Source: Cardiobacteriaceae bacterium (GTDB taxonomy: Bacteria; Pseudomonadota; Gammaproteobacteria; Cardiobacteriales; Cardiobacteriaceae). Taken from it: DNA of 57,669 nucleotides. Of the stretch, positions 45,689 through 55,358 are shown piece by piece. The position numbers and the translations under genes were made by a program. Position 1 is the stretch's first letter. Each line of letters begins with the position of its first letter. The DNA is taken from positions 2,872 to 60,540 of the forward strand of contig JAUNEA010000010.1 in assembly GCA_030525785.1 (NCBI GenBank), written 5' to 3'. The notes below the pieces were generated by a model. That model had not been told where the DNA came from, made no database searches, and saw only the letters and a program-made list of their open reading frames with translations.

Positions 45689-46579
45689 ATGAAAAAAATA
45701 TGGCTCATCGGCGCACTCATTGCCCAAAGCGCTTTGGCAGCTCCAAAAGTTGTCACCACCATCAAGCCCATTCATGCCATTGCCAGCCAAGTGATGGAAG
45801 GCGTGAGCGAACCAACACTTCTCATCAAGCAAGCCTCCCCACACGGCTACCAACTTACCACCCAAGATGCCAAAACCTTAAATGATGCTGATGTGGTGGT
45901 ATGGACAGGGAAAGACATGGAAACCTTCATTCCCAGCATTGCGGCCAAAGTAAACGCTCAGTTTATCGATTGGAGCAGCTTAACAGGCGTAGAATTGCTG
46001 GCAACACGCTTTGGTGGTTCATGGGGCGAGCATGACCACGCCGAAGGCGAAGACCATCATCACGGCGAACATGACCTTCATCTCTGGCTCAGTACCTACA
46101 ACGCCTCTATTCTCGCCACCGAAATCGCCAAAGCGCTTTCCAGCCTTGACCCTGAAAATGCTGAAAAATACCAAGCCAATGCCAAAGCCACGCGTTTGGA
46201 ATTAAGCAAGCTGCACAAAGAGTTACACGACAAACTCAAACCATATCAAAAGCAAGCTTATCTGGTATTCCATGATGCCTATCAATATTTCGAGCATGAT
46301 TATGACTTAGGCGCAGTAGGGAGCGTGCGTGTAACGCCTGAGCATGAAGCCAATCCAAAGCGCTTAGCGGAATTGCATCAAATGCTGAGCGAAAAGCAGA
46401 TTGTTTGTGTGTTTAAAGAACCCCAATTCCCCAGCCGATTGGTGGATAAATTGGTTAGTGGCACTCAGGTTAAAACAGGAATTCTTGACCCACTTGGCAC
46501 TGATGTTCCCGTAGGCAAGGGAGCTTATGCAGGCATTTTGCATCAATTGGCTGATGATTTAATTGCTTGCTTAAAATAA
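45689..46579 (+). CDS. znuA: Zinc ABC transporter substrate-binding protein ZnuA
   Basis: 296 residues from the ATG at 45689 with AAGGAA upstream; an earlier start at 45617 would put extra residues before the signal peptide. The signal peptide ends AQSALA, with the cleavage site encoded by a palindrome copy (about 45723). Ligands of the His3 zinc type are seen in SPHGYQL, the LHLWLS strand and FHDAYQYF, with a His/Asp/Glu-rich loop (HDHAEGEDHHHGEH) typical of ZnuA. No znuB/znuC adjoin it, so the permease and ATPase must lie elsewhere or be shared with another importer. Confidence 0.9.
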   Translation: MKKIWLIGALIAQSALAAPKVVTTIKPIHAIASQVMEGVSEPTLLIKQASPHGYQLTTQDAKTLNDADVVVWTGKDMETFIPSIAAKVNAQFIDWSSLTGVELLATRFGGSWGEHDHAEGEDHHHGEHDLHLWLSTYNASILATEIAKALSSLDPENAEKYQANAKATRLELSKLHKELHDKLKPYQKQAYLVFHDAYQYFEHDYDLGAVGSVRVTPEHEANPKRLAELHQMLSEKQIVCVFKEPQFPSRLVDKLVSGTQVKTGILDPLGTDVPVGKGAYAGILHQLADDLIACLK

Positions 46580-46601
46580 AGCGTTAAAACGTTTCTCAAC
46601 A

Positions 46602-46642
46602 CAAAGCGCTTTGTCGAGAAGCTTTATCGACAAAGCGCTTTG
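46602..46642. terminator. Palindrome-pair hairpin between znuA and folA
   Basis: A perfect 16-base inverted repeat: CAAAGCGCTTTGTCGA (46602-46617) and TCGACAAAGCGCTTTG (46627-46642) around a nine-base loop, between convergent genes. Complementarity extends four bases beyond the palindrome, showing that the hairpin as a whole, not just two neighbouring repeats, is maintained. Confidence 0.85.
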
Positions 46643-46666
46643 ACATAACCGCTACTGCACAATGTT

Positions 46667-47173
46667 TTACACACTCAAAGCCAATCGGCGATAACGCGCG
46701 AAGGTTAAATCAAAGGGATTATGATCATCGCGTGGGGAGAATTCGCTGGCATATTGCTCAAAATCTTTTGCATAATCAGGGAAAAAAGCATCGCCTGTGA
46801 GTGTGGTATGAATATGGGTTATCCACAATTCATCTGCAAAATCCCAAAATGCCTTGTAAATCATCGCACCACCAATCACAAATGCCTTGCCATTTGAGGC
46901 AAAGCGCTTTGCTTGTTCCAGAGCTTGTGTGGGATTGGTACACCAAATCTCCCCATCATATTCGCCCTCCAAAGCGCTTTCGCTGAGCATAATATTTTTT
47001 CGATTTGGCAAAGGTTTGCCAATTGATTCAAAAGTTTTTCGCCCCATAATAATGGGGTTTCCTGTGGTTTGTTCACGAAAATAAGCCAAATCCCTCGGCA
47101 AATGCCACGGCATCTGATTTTCACGACCAATCACCCGATTTTCCGTACACGCGACAATCATCACAAGCTTCAT
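46667..47173 (-). CDS. folA: Dihydrofolate reductase
   Basis: 168 residues from the ATG at 47173 with GGAGGAAAG just upstream; the open frame to 47200 runs through a palindrome and is rejected. DHFR motifs: IVACTENRVIGRENQMPWHLPRD with the catalytic Asp in LPRDLAYF, MGRKTFESIG and FVIGGAMIYKAF. It makes tetrahydrofolate with NADPH and is the trimethoprim target. The palindrome at about 47180 directly abuts the ribosome-binding site (GCGCTTTGGAGG). Confidence 0.96.
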   Translation of the reverse strand: MKLVMIVACTENRVIGRENQMPWHLPRDLAYFREQTTGNPIIMGRKTFESIGKPLPNRKNIMLSESALEGEYDGEIWCTNPTQALEQAKRFASNGKAFVIGGAMIYKAFWDFADELWITHIHTTLTGDAFFPDYAKDFEQYASEFSPRDDHNPFDLTFARYRRLALSV

Positions 47174-47388
47174 CTTTCCTCCAAAGCGCTTTATACGCAT
47201 CTCAATGTTTCAAACTATAACTTATAGCCAATATTAGAGCCGATTTTCTACCCTAATTCGTACCTTTTAGGTCAAAATAGCGTCAAAATAGGTGTGTAAT
47301 ATCAGATTTTCTTATACACTGTATCAGACGCATACCGCGCAAACTCCGTACAATAAACACCCATAAATTTTAACAACATGAGGCTATC

Positions 47389-50025
47389 ATGAGCAGACAA
47401 AACCTAACCGTTGATGGCGTTTCCTACGCCTACTATCCTTTAAGCTCCGCCGCAAGCCCAGAGCAACTCAAAAAACTCCCCTATTCCATCAAAATTTTGC
47501 TCGAAAACATTTTGCGTTTTCGCGATGATGTAAACATCACAGAAGAAGATGTCAAAGCGCTTGCCTATTGGTCTCCTGAAACCAATGAAGAGAAAGAAAT
47601 TTCTTTCACGCCTGCTCGTGTGGTCTTGCAAGATTTCACAGGCGTACCTTGTGTGGTGGATTTGGCGGCTATGCGTGATGCGATGGAAAAACTCGGCGGC
47701 GATCCGATGAAAATCAACCCTCTCGTGCCTGTGGATTTGGTCATTGACCATTCCGTGATGGTAGACCACTTCGGTAGCCCTGAAGCTGCTGAGCAAAATG
47801 CCCAGCTCGAATTTGAGCGCAACAACGAACGTTACACCTTCCTGCGCTGGGGACAAAATGCCTTCAATAATTTCCGCGTGGTTCCGCCTGATACAGGCAT
47901 CATTCACCAAGTAAACTTGGAATATCTCGCGCCTGTTGTCTTCCAAAACAAAGACAATCCAGATCAAATCGTCATCTATCCTGATACGGTCGTTGGTACA
48001 GACTCTCACACCACCATGATTAACGGCTTGGGCGTTCTCGGCTGGGGTGTTGGCGGTATCGAAGCAGAAGCTGCCATGTTAGGACAACCTGTCACTATGC
48101 TTATTCCTGAAGTGGTAGGCTTTGAATTAACAGGTAAATTGAAAGCTGGCGTAACTGCAACCGATTTGGTTTTAACCGTCACTCAAATGTTACGCAAGCT
48201 CGGCGTTGTGGGTAAATTTGTGGAATTCTTCGGCGATGGCTTAGCCGATTTGGCGCTGGCTGACCGTGCCACTATTGCCAACATGGCTCCTGAATACGGC
48301 GCAACCTGTGGCATCTTCCCGATTGATGACGAAACCCTGAACTATATGCGTCTTTCAGGAAGAACCGAAGCACAAATCAACTTAACGCGCGAGTACGCTA
48401 AAGCCCAAAGTATGTGGCGCAATGCTGGTGATCGCCCTGTTTACAACACCACGTTAACCTTAGATATGGGAACGGTTGTACCTTCGGTTGCTGGCCCTAA
48501 ACGTCCACAAGATCGCGTGGTGCTGGCTGAGCTGGCTGGGCAAGTTTCTGGTTGGCTACCAGCAGAGCGTAAAAGCGCTTTGGTGAAAATGGACGGTCAG
48601 GAATTTACCATGCAAGATGGCGATGTGGTCATCAACGCCATCACCAGCTGCACCAATACCTCCAACCCTTCTGTGATGCTCGCTGCTGGCTTGGTCGCGA
48701 AAAAAGCAGTTGAAAAAGGCTTAACGCGTAAGCCTTGGTGCAAAACATCACTCGCCCCTGGTTCACCTGTGGTGACCGAATATTTGGAAAAAGCAGGTTT
48801 AATCCCTTATTTGGATAAAGTCGGCTTCAACGTTGTAGGTTATGGTTGCACCACCTGCATTGGTAACTCAGGGCCTCTTCCTGATGAAGTTGGCGATGCC
48901 ATTGATGAAGCAGGCTTAACCGTTGCAGCTGTCCTTTCAGGTAACCGTAACTTTGAAGGTCGCGTGCATGCTAAAGTCAAAATGAACTTCTTAGCCTCTC
49001 CGCCGTTGGTTGTTGCTTATTCTTTGCTTGGCAACGTGCGTGATGACATCACCAAAGACCCTATCGGCTACAACGACAAAGGCGAAGCCATCTACCTCAA
49101 TGACATTTGGCCAACTCCTGAAGAAGTGCAAGATGCCATCAATGGTATTGAGCGTGGCATGTTCGTTAAAGGCTACGAAGAAGTGTTCAAAGGCCCCAAA
49201 ATGTGGCAAGAGTTAGATGTTCCAAAATCCAGCAGCTATGCTTGGAACAACGATTCTACCTACATCAAAAATCCTCCCTATTTTGTAGGTATGCCCAAAA
49301 AAGCTCCTGAAACCTTCACCCAAATCAAAGGCGCTCGTGCCTTGGCTCGCTTAGGTGATTCCATCACCACTGACCACATCTCTCCTGCTGGTTCATTCAA
49401 AGCCGATACGCCTGCAGGTAAATTCTTGACTGCTCGCGGTGTCGTACCCAAAGATTTCAACTCTTACGGCTCACGGCGTGGAAACGATGATGTGATGGTA
49501 CGCGGAACTTTTGCCAACATTCGCCTGCGCAATGAACTTGCCCCGAACACGGAAGGTGGCTTTACCACCAACTTCTTAACAGGCAATGTAGAAACCATCT
49601 ACGATGCTTCTATGGCTTACCAAGCTGCTGGCGTGCCATTGATTGTGCTGGCTGGTAAAGAATACGGCACTGGCTCTTCTCGTGACTGGGCAGCGAAAGG
49701 AACCATCTTGCTTGGCGTAAAAGCTGTTATTACCGAAAGCTTTGAGCGTATTCACCGTTCAAACCTCGTGGGCATGGGCGTTCTGCCTCTGCAATTCCCA
49801 GAAGGCGAAGATCGCAACTCACTTGGCTTAACAGGCGAAGAAGTATTCGATTTCGGCGAAATCAAACGTGGTATCAAAACACTTGAAGTTAAAGCCACCG
49901 CTAAAGATGGTAGCGTCAAAACCTTCAACGCTCGCGTTCGTATCGATACGCCAAAAGAGTGGGATTACTACCAACACGGCGGTATCCTGCAATATGTGTT
50001 GCGTCAATTAGACCAACAAGCCTAA
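47389..50025 (+). CDS. acnA: Aconitate hydratase A
   Basis: 878 residues of the AcnA/IRP type. The [4Fe-4S] ligands are Cys in [10 protein letters not shown] and the two Cys of [10 protein letters not shown]; the swivel domain carries [16 protein letters not shown]. It isomerises citrate and isocitrate in the TCA cycle. Only two AAGCGCTT copies occur in 2.6 kb where about seven would be average. The likely -10 is TACAAT at 47349-47354. A 215-base divergent region separates it from folA. Confidence 0.97.
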   Translation: MSRQNLTVDGVSYAYYPLSSAASPEQLKKLPYSIKILLENILRFRDDVNITEEDVKALAYWSPETNEEKEISFTPARVVLQDFTGVPCVVDLAAMRDAMEKLGGDPMKINPLVPVDLVIDHSVMVDHFGSPEAAEQNAQLEFERNNERYTFLRWGQNAFNNFRVVPPDTGIIHQVNLEYLAPVVFQNKDNPDQIVIYPDTVVGTDSHTTMINGLGVLGWGVGGIEAEAAMLGQPVTMLIPEVVGFELTGKLKAGVTATDLVLTVTQMLRKLGVVGKFVEFFGDGLADLALADRATIANMAPEYGATCGIFPIDDETLNYMRLSGRTEAQINLTREYAKAQSMWRNAGDRPVYNTTLTLDMGTVVPSVAGPKRPQDRVVLAELAGQVSGWLPAERKSALVKMDGQEFTMQDGDVVINAITSCTNTSNPSVMLAAGLVAKKAVEKGLTRKPWCKTSLAPGSPVVTEYLEKAGLIPYLDKVGFNVVGYGCTTCIGNSGPLPDEVGDAIDEAGLTVAAVLSGNRNFEGRVHAKVKMNFLASPPLVVAYSLLGNVRDDITKDPIGYNDKGEAIYLNDIWPTPEEVQDAINGIERGMFVKGYEEVFKGPKMWQELDVPKSSSYAWNNDSTYIKNPPYFVGMPKKAPETFTQIKGARALARLGDSITTDHISPAGSFKADTPAGKFLTARGVVPKDFNSYGSRRGNDDVMVRGTFANIRLRNELAPNTEGGFTTNFLTGNVETIYDASMAYQAAGVPLIVLAGKEYGTGSSRDWAAKGTILLGVKAVITESFERIHRSNLVGMGVLPLQFPEGEDRNSLGLTGEEVFDFGEIKRGIKTLEVKATAKDGSVKTFNARVRIDTPKEWDYYQHGGILQYVLRQLDQQA

Positions 50026-50096
50026 AACTTGCCTGCCCCAAAGCCAACAAAGCGCTTTGGGGTAAAGGCAACTTATTCTGCACCTAGCAGACCCAC

Positions 50097-50183
50097 GCCT
50101 CAGTTGCACGTTTCAAACGTGAGGCTTTTAAAAGCAACAAATAATCACCATAGAGGACTTTGCCCCACTCGTGGGGCTTTTTT
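50097..50183 (+). terminator. Two hairpins after acnA, the second a Rho-independent terminator
   Basis: A hairpin GCCTCA...CACGTTTCAAACGTG...TGAGGC followed by TTTT (50097-50130) and a second one GCCCCAC-TC-GTGGGGC followed by six T (50162-50183). The second is a convincing terminator. A palindrome copy lies at about 50046. A small RNA ending here is possible but I see no promoter evidence. Confidence 0.7.
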
Positions 50184-50203
50184 GTACCCTATTTCCAATA
50201 AGG

Positions 50204-50444
50204 CGCTTGGTTATTGAGGATAATATTTATGCTTTACTCGGGGCTTTGCCCCGAACCCCAGCAGGGGCATGATGCCCCTGCACCCCGCAAAGTATTTTAA
50301 AAAGTAAAACCCCCACCAAAACTTTGTTTTGCGTGGGGGTTTTACTTTTTAATGCTCTGGGGTCAAGGGGTGTAACACCCCTTGTGGGGGCTTGGGGGTG
50401 AAACCCCCAAATAAAGTATAGACATTAAGCTCAATAGCTAAGCG
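50204..50444. repeat. Multi-hairpin repeat element, copy 2 (complete, inverted orientation)
   Basis: Same element as at 36199-36468 but in reverse orientation. Imperfect 35-base terminal inverted repeats lie at 50204-50238 and 50409-50444 (left CGCTTGGTTATTGAGG..., right its complement with about eight differences), both starting from degenerate palindromes. Internal hairpins: CGGGGC-TTT-GCCCCG, a GCAGGGGCAT-type stem, the AAAAAGTAAAACCCCCAC stem, CAAGGGGTG-TAA-CACCCCTTG and GGGGGTG-AAAC-type stem. It fills most of the gap between acnA and purB; the purB -10 (TACAAT near 50462) follows directly. Confidence 0.88.
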
Positions 50445-50490
50445 CATGATTGGAATTGGGGTACAATAAACGCCCTTTGGTTTTCGTTGA

Positions 50491-51867
<1,377 letters not shown>

Positions 51868-51883
51868 TAATGAGCAGAAAGAC

Positions 51884-52056
51884 TGTGGTTCTCGTGTTCC
51901 CATTAAACCCCTTGATCCTAATTTGATAAATTTAGGGGGTCAGACGAAACTGGGTGAGCAGGCTCTTCAATGAGTAGCCCGAAAGTTTACTGAGACTCCC
52001 ACTTGAACCTCCGTGTTCAAGGGCATTGGCTAAAACGGTCTCGCGGTTTTTCTAAG
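51884..52056 (+). ncRNA. ssrS: 6S RNA
   Basis: The 370-base gap between purB and pilA has no gene but contains the hallmarks of 6S RNA: GGTGAGCAGGCTC, then ACTTGAACCTCCGTGTTCAAGGG followed by a GGC...CGG segment, in the same order and spacing as E. coli ssrS (GGTGAGCATGCTC ... CACCTTGAACCAAGGGTTCAAGGG). The 5' end (CTGTGGTTCTCG) can pair with the 3' end (GGTCTCGCGG) to close a long, bulged hairpin with a central bubble that mimics an open promoter and sequesters sigma-70 RNA polymerase in stationary phase. Ends are approximate. No palindrome copy lies in it. Confidence 0.82.
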
Positions 52057-52079
52057 CCACCTTCGGGTGGCTTTTTTTT
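52056..52079 (+). terminator. Rho-independent terminator of the 6S RNA gene
   Basis: GCCACC-TTCG-GGTGGC followed by eight T. Confidence 0.95.
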
Positions 52080-52144
52080 GCCCAAAAATTTTTTGGCTCG
52101 ACAATAAAATTATAATCATATGATTTTTATAAATTTTTAAAAGT

Positions 52145-52160
52145 TGGCACGCCGTTGGCA
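52145..52160 (+). promoter_or_regulatory. Sigma-54 promoter of pilA
   Basis: TGGCACG-N4-TGGCA matches the -24/-12 consensus TGGCACG-N4-TTGCA with one mismatch; the invariant GG (52146-52147) and GC (52158-52159) are spaced 12 bases apart. An AT-rich stretch (52085-52140) upstream could hold PilR sites. The predicted leader is about 70 bases. Type IV pilin genes in Pseudomonas, Moraxella and Dichelobacter are controlled in the same way. Confidence 0.85.
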
Positions 52161-52240
52161 TTATCCAAATCGTCAGCCTAGCTGACTCAACGAAGCAATA
52201 AAACGGCAGAAATGCCACAAAAAATTTTAAGGAATTATTT

Positions 52241-52741
52241 ATGATGAAAAAAATCCAAAAAGGTTTCACTCTTATCGAGTTAATGATCGTAGTAGCAATC
52301 ATCGGTATCTTGGCTGCTTTGGCTCTGCCTGCTTACCAAGATTACATCTCTAAAACTCAATTGACTCGTGTAGTTGGTGAGTTAGCTGCTGCAAAAACTG
52401 GCGTTGATGCTGGCTTATTCGAAGGTAAAACTCCTAAATTAGGTTCTAATACTTCTAAATTGAGTATCGCTCCTATCGGTCTGAAAGAAGGCGCTAACGA
52501 TGGTACCACCATCCGTTCAAACTTAATTTCAGCTCTTGATTTGACTTATGATAAAGCAGCTAAACCTAACGAAGCTACTCTTACTGCGACTTTGGGCAAC
52601 AAAGCTAATGCTGATATCGCTGGCTCTAAAGTAACCCAACAACGTAACAGCGAAGGCACTTGGTCTTGCATCGTTGATAAAGCTACTGCTAAAGGTTGGA
52701 AAGATCAATTCATTCCTACAGGCTGCAAGAAAAAATCTTAA
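52241..52741 (+). CDS. pilA: Type IV major pilin
   Basis: 166 residues (or 165 if the second Met at 52244 is used; AAGGAA at 52229). The leader MMKKIQKG is cleaved by prepilin peptidase before Phe, giving FTLIELMIVVAIIGILAAL with Glu5; the C terminus has the disulfide loop from TWSC to PTGC. Closest in feel to Moraxella-type pilins (YQDYISKTQLTRVVGELAAAKTGVDA). It is the subunit of the pilus for twitching, adhesion and DNA uptake. Codon use is simple and biased, as for a very highly expressed gene, and it contains no AAGCGCTT copy. A terminator follows. Confidence 0.97.
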   Translation: MMKKIQKGFTLIELMIVVAIIGILAALALPAYQDYISKTQLTRVVGELAAAKTGVDAGLFEGKTPKLGSNTSKLSIAPIGLKEGANDGTTIRSNLISALDLTYDKAAKPNEATLTATLGNKANADIAGSKVTQQRNSEGTWSCIVDKATAKGWKDQFIPTGCKKKS

Positions 52742-52760
52742 TTGTAGTTTTATTAAGATC

Positions 52761-52786
52761 AAAACCCCGAGTAATCGGGGTTTTTT
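52761..52786 (+). terminator. Rho-independent terminator of pilA
   Basis: AAAACCCCGA-GTAA-TCGGGGTTTT followed by further T, 20 bases after the stop codon. Confidence 0.93.
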
Positions 52787-52895
52787 ATTGCTTAAAATTT
52801 AGAAATATCAGTATAAATATGGCATAATCAAAAGTATCCACCCACACACAATAGTTGCTAAAAACTTGAATTTAATTTTTCTCTAGGAAAAACTC

Positions 52896-54344
52896 ATGGA
52901 TTTAAAAATATTAATGCAGAAGGATTTTCAATTACCTCCTTTTCGAACTTATCGAGCTTCTTTGGGTCGAGGTTTGCTTTTTCTGCTACTCCCCAATGCG
53001 CTATTTTGGCTATTTGCATGGTATCTTCATCTAGCAAGACCATTAATTAATTTAGACTATTTTGTTGCATGTGCAATAATAGTATTGCCATTACCTTTCT
53101 ATCTAAATCGAATTTTGGCAGGTATTGCATTTTTTGGAGTAGCTATTTTTGATATTCTAATGCTAACTATGCAACTGTTCCCTTTTATGGATATTGGTGC
53201 GATGATGTATCTTGCACCTTTTATCTTAGAAGGACCAAAGCAATATTTGATATTGACTATCATAGGATTACTTGCAGTTACTCTAACCTTTTACGCACTA
53301 TACTACTTTGCGCAAAAACAAAATTCCAAAGCAGTTTGGGTATTAGCAATCATTCTAGGATTTCTAGGCTACCATGGTCGCTATATCACTTACTATGATG
53401 TGCCAGCAGAATATTTTGCAGTCAATCATTATTATATCTTTAATACCCAATATGGCTTATACAATGAACATTATGAAAATCCTTTTGTATCCGCCATTCG
53501 TGACAAACCCGAATTAGGTGCTGGTCAAGAAGAATATGCTTCAAAACGCTTTGGTCAACCCTATTCCGATAAATTGATGATGGTGGTGGTGGAATCATGG
53601 GGAGTTGCACGTGAAGAATCCGTTCAGCGCGACATTTTAAAAGCCATTTATGATCAATCGGATAATCTCGAATTTATTGAAGAAGGTTTTTTTGATTTCA
53701 GTGGAGCAACCGTTAATGGCGAATTGCGAGAACTTTGCCAAATGCGCGTCCTCAATGGCGGTTATGCTTTGGGCAAAATTGATGATGCTGTTTACCAAAA
53801 TTGCTTGCCTAATAAGCTTAAAGCGCTTGGTTACAAAACAATGGGTATGCATGGAGCGAGTAGCTTATTGTACGACCGCTTATATTGGTACAAAAAAGCA
53901 GGCATGGATACACAAACCTTTGCTGAACATTTGCCAGAAGTTCCCAAATGCCATGCGTTCAATGGTGCTTGCGATACCGATTTGATGGAAATTATCGCCA
54001 AAGAATTTAAGAAAAATCAAAACAACAAATTCTTCTTTTATTGGCTGACGTTAACCAACCATTACCCCTACGCGCAAACCGATTTGAAGAATTCACGTCT
54101 TGATTGCGAGAAACACAATCTGTTTGCAGGCGATATTTGTCACAATTTCCGTCTACACACACAATTCTTTGATAGTTTGGGAGAATTGATTAAACGACCT
54201 GAAATGGCTGGTGTAGAAGTGATTTTGGTTGGTGACCATATGCCACCTATCGACACTCGCGATGTCCCCATTCACAAAAATGTTCGCTGGGAAGATGTCT
54301 CTTGGCTCCATTTTAAAGTGAAAGAACAAAGCGCTTTGCCATAA
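52896..54344 (+). CDS. Membrane sulfatase-fold phospho-transferase, possibly pilin-modifying
   Basis: 482 residues. Five or so membrane helices (to about residue 165) precede an alkaline-phosphatase/sulfatase-fold domain: VVVESWG (about 230, metal Glu), SGATVNGELREL with a candidate nucleophile Thr (about 269), GMHGASS and GDHMPP (about 446). The architecture is that of phosphoethanolamine, phosphocholine or phosphoglycerol transferases. Its place directly after pilA, with tfpX next, suggests it might decorate pilin, as neisserial PptA does, but LOS or glycan modification is equally possible. It has its own leader after the pilA terminator. The gene is AT-rich in its first half. Its last codons are a palindrome (QSALP) that forms the edge of repeat copy 3. 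Confidence 0.7.
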   Translation: MDLKILMQKDFQLPPFRTYRASLGRGLLFLLLPNALFWLFAWYLHLARPLINLDYFVACAIIVLPLPFYLNRILAGIAFFGVAIFDILMLTMQLFPFMDIGAMMYLAPFILEGPKQYLILTIIGLLAVTLTFYALYYFAQKQNSKAVWVLAIILGFLGYHGRYITYYDVPAEYFAVNHYYIFNTQYGLYNEHYENPFVSAIRDKPELGAGQEEYASKRFGQPYSDKLMMVVVESWGVAREESVQRDILKAIYDQSDNLEFIEEGFFDFSGATVNGELRELCQMRVLNGGYALGKIDDAVYQNCLPNKLKALGYKTMGMHGASSLLYDRLYWYKKAGMDTQTFAEHLPEVPKCHAFNGACDTDLMEIIAKEFKKNQNNKFFFYWLTLTNHYPYAQTDLKNSRLDCEKHNLFAGDICHNFRLHTQFFDSLGELIKRPEMAGVEVILVGDHMPPIDTRDVPIHKNVRWEDVSWLHFKVKEQSALP

Positions 54345-54584
54345 CAAATATAAATTGGGTTATTTTATTGGGGGACATTGTCCCCCAAGCCCCCTACAAG
54401 GAGTGTTACACCCCTTGACCCCAGAGCATTAAAAAGTAAAACCCCCACCAAAACTTTGTTTTGAGTGGGGGTTTTACTTTTTAAAATACTTTGTGGGGTG
54501 CAGGGGCATCATGCCCCTGCTGGGGTTCGGGGCAAAGCCCCGAGTAAAACAGTTCAATCTATGTTTATGATAGCAAAGCGCTTA
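54327..54584. repeat. Multi-hairpin repeat element, copy 3 (complete, core inverted)
   Basis: Same orientation as copy 1. Both ends start with a palindrome (CAAAGCGCTTTG at the left, CAAAGCGCTTA at the right), followed by imperfect terminal repeats (CATAACAAATATAAATT and the complement of AATCTATGTTTATG). The hairpin order is GGGGGAC-ATT-GTCCCCC, CAAGGAGTG-TTA-CACCCCTTG, the AAAAAGTAAAACCCCCAC stem, GCAGGGGCATCATGCCCCTGC and TCGGGGC-AAA-GCCCCGA. The left end includes the 3' end of the upstream gene; the right end includes the stop codon of tfpX. The loop region of the central hairpin is inverted relative to copies 1 and 2. Confidence 0.88.
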
Positions 54585-55286
54585 GCCAACAGGTTTTTCA
54601 CCAATTTTAGCAACAATCTGAAAATCTTTATCCAAGATTAGGAAAGCTCCACGATATTTGCCCATAATAGCAAATGCCCATAATTTCCCATGTGTGTTTT
54701 CAAGTTCTGCCAATTGTTTCTTTTCTTCTTCATTCATAGAAAAACGAACAGTCTTTTCAACTTCCAATAAAATTTCTTTATCCATTTTTGCCAAATCAAC
54801 GTATTCAACATCATCTTTTTCAGGCAAATAATGATAATAAACTACAGGCAAGCCATGCCATTTAGTATTCACCTCATCAATCTGTTGCCATTTCTCATCG
54901 GTTTTTAAATCTTGATAATTAAATACAGCTGCAGTTCCCATATCGTACATCATAATCGCTTTGGGATGTTCGACATAAACTGTCCATAAACCATAAAGCA
55001 AAGCGCTTAATTGCACAGCGCCAATGGTTGAAAAATCCAGTATTTTTTCACGCTTGCCTTTACTAGGATTATAAATCATCAGCGTTAAAACAGGGCCTAA
55101 CACCACATCGACCATAAACATCAGCCATAATCCCTGCACACCACCACTCATCGTAATATGCATATTAGGGTACAAAATTAATCCAATCCACAAAGCCAGT
55201 ATCAAAAAAATACCTAATGAAATTAGAAAATGAATACCCATCGCTTTAAATTTTTGCTGGATAAGTTGCTTATTGAGTATTGACAT
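54582..55286 (-). CDS. tfpX: TfpX/FimB-type type IV pilin accessory protein
   Basis: 234 residues from the ATG at 55286, preceded by GAAGG; an upstream Met at 55298 has no ribosome-binding site. Three membrane helices in the first 100 residues (MGIHFLISLGIFLILALWIG, GLWLMFMVDVVLGPVLTLMIYNPSKGKREK, and ALLYGLWTVYVEHPKA), then a soluble periplasmic domain. This is the TfpX/TfpZ family, related to Dichelobacter FimB and Moraxella TfpB, found beside pilin genes and thought to help pilin stability or assembly. It converges on the sulfatase-fold gene across repeat copy 3. Its stop codon lies in a palindrome. Confidence 0.88.
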   Translation of the reverse strand: MSILNKQLIQQKFKAMGIHFLISLGIFLILALWIGLILYPNMHITMSGGVQGLWLMFMVDVVLGPVLTLMIYNPSKGKREKILDFSTIGAVQLSALLYGLWTVYVEHPKAIMMYDMGTAAVFNYQDLKTDEKWQQIDEVNTKWHGLPVVYYHYLPEKDDVEYVDLAKMDKEILLEVEKTVRFSMNEEEKKQLAELENTHGKLWAFAIMGKYRGAFLILDKDFQIVAKIGEKPVG

Positions 55287-55358
55287 AAAAACCTTCATCA
55301 AAAAAGATAAAGCGCTTTGAACCAAAGCGCTTTGGGTTAGAAATAAACCCTGAATACC

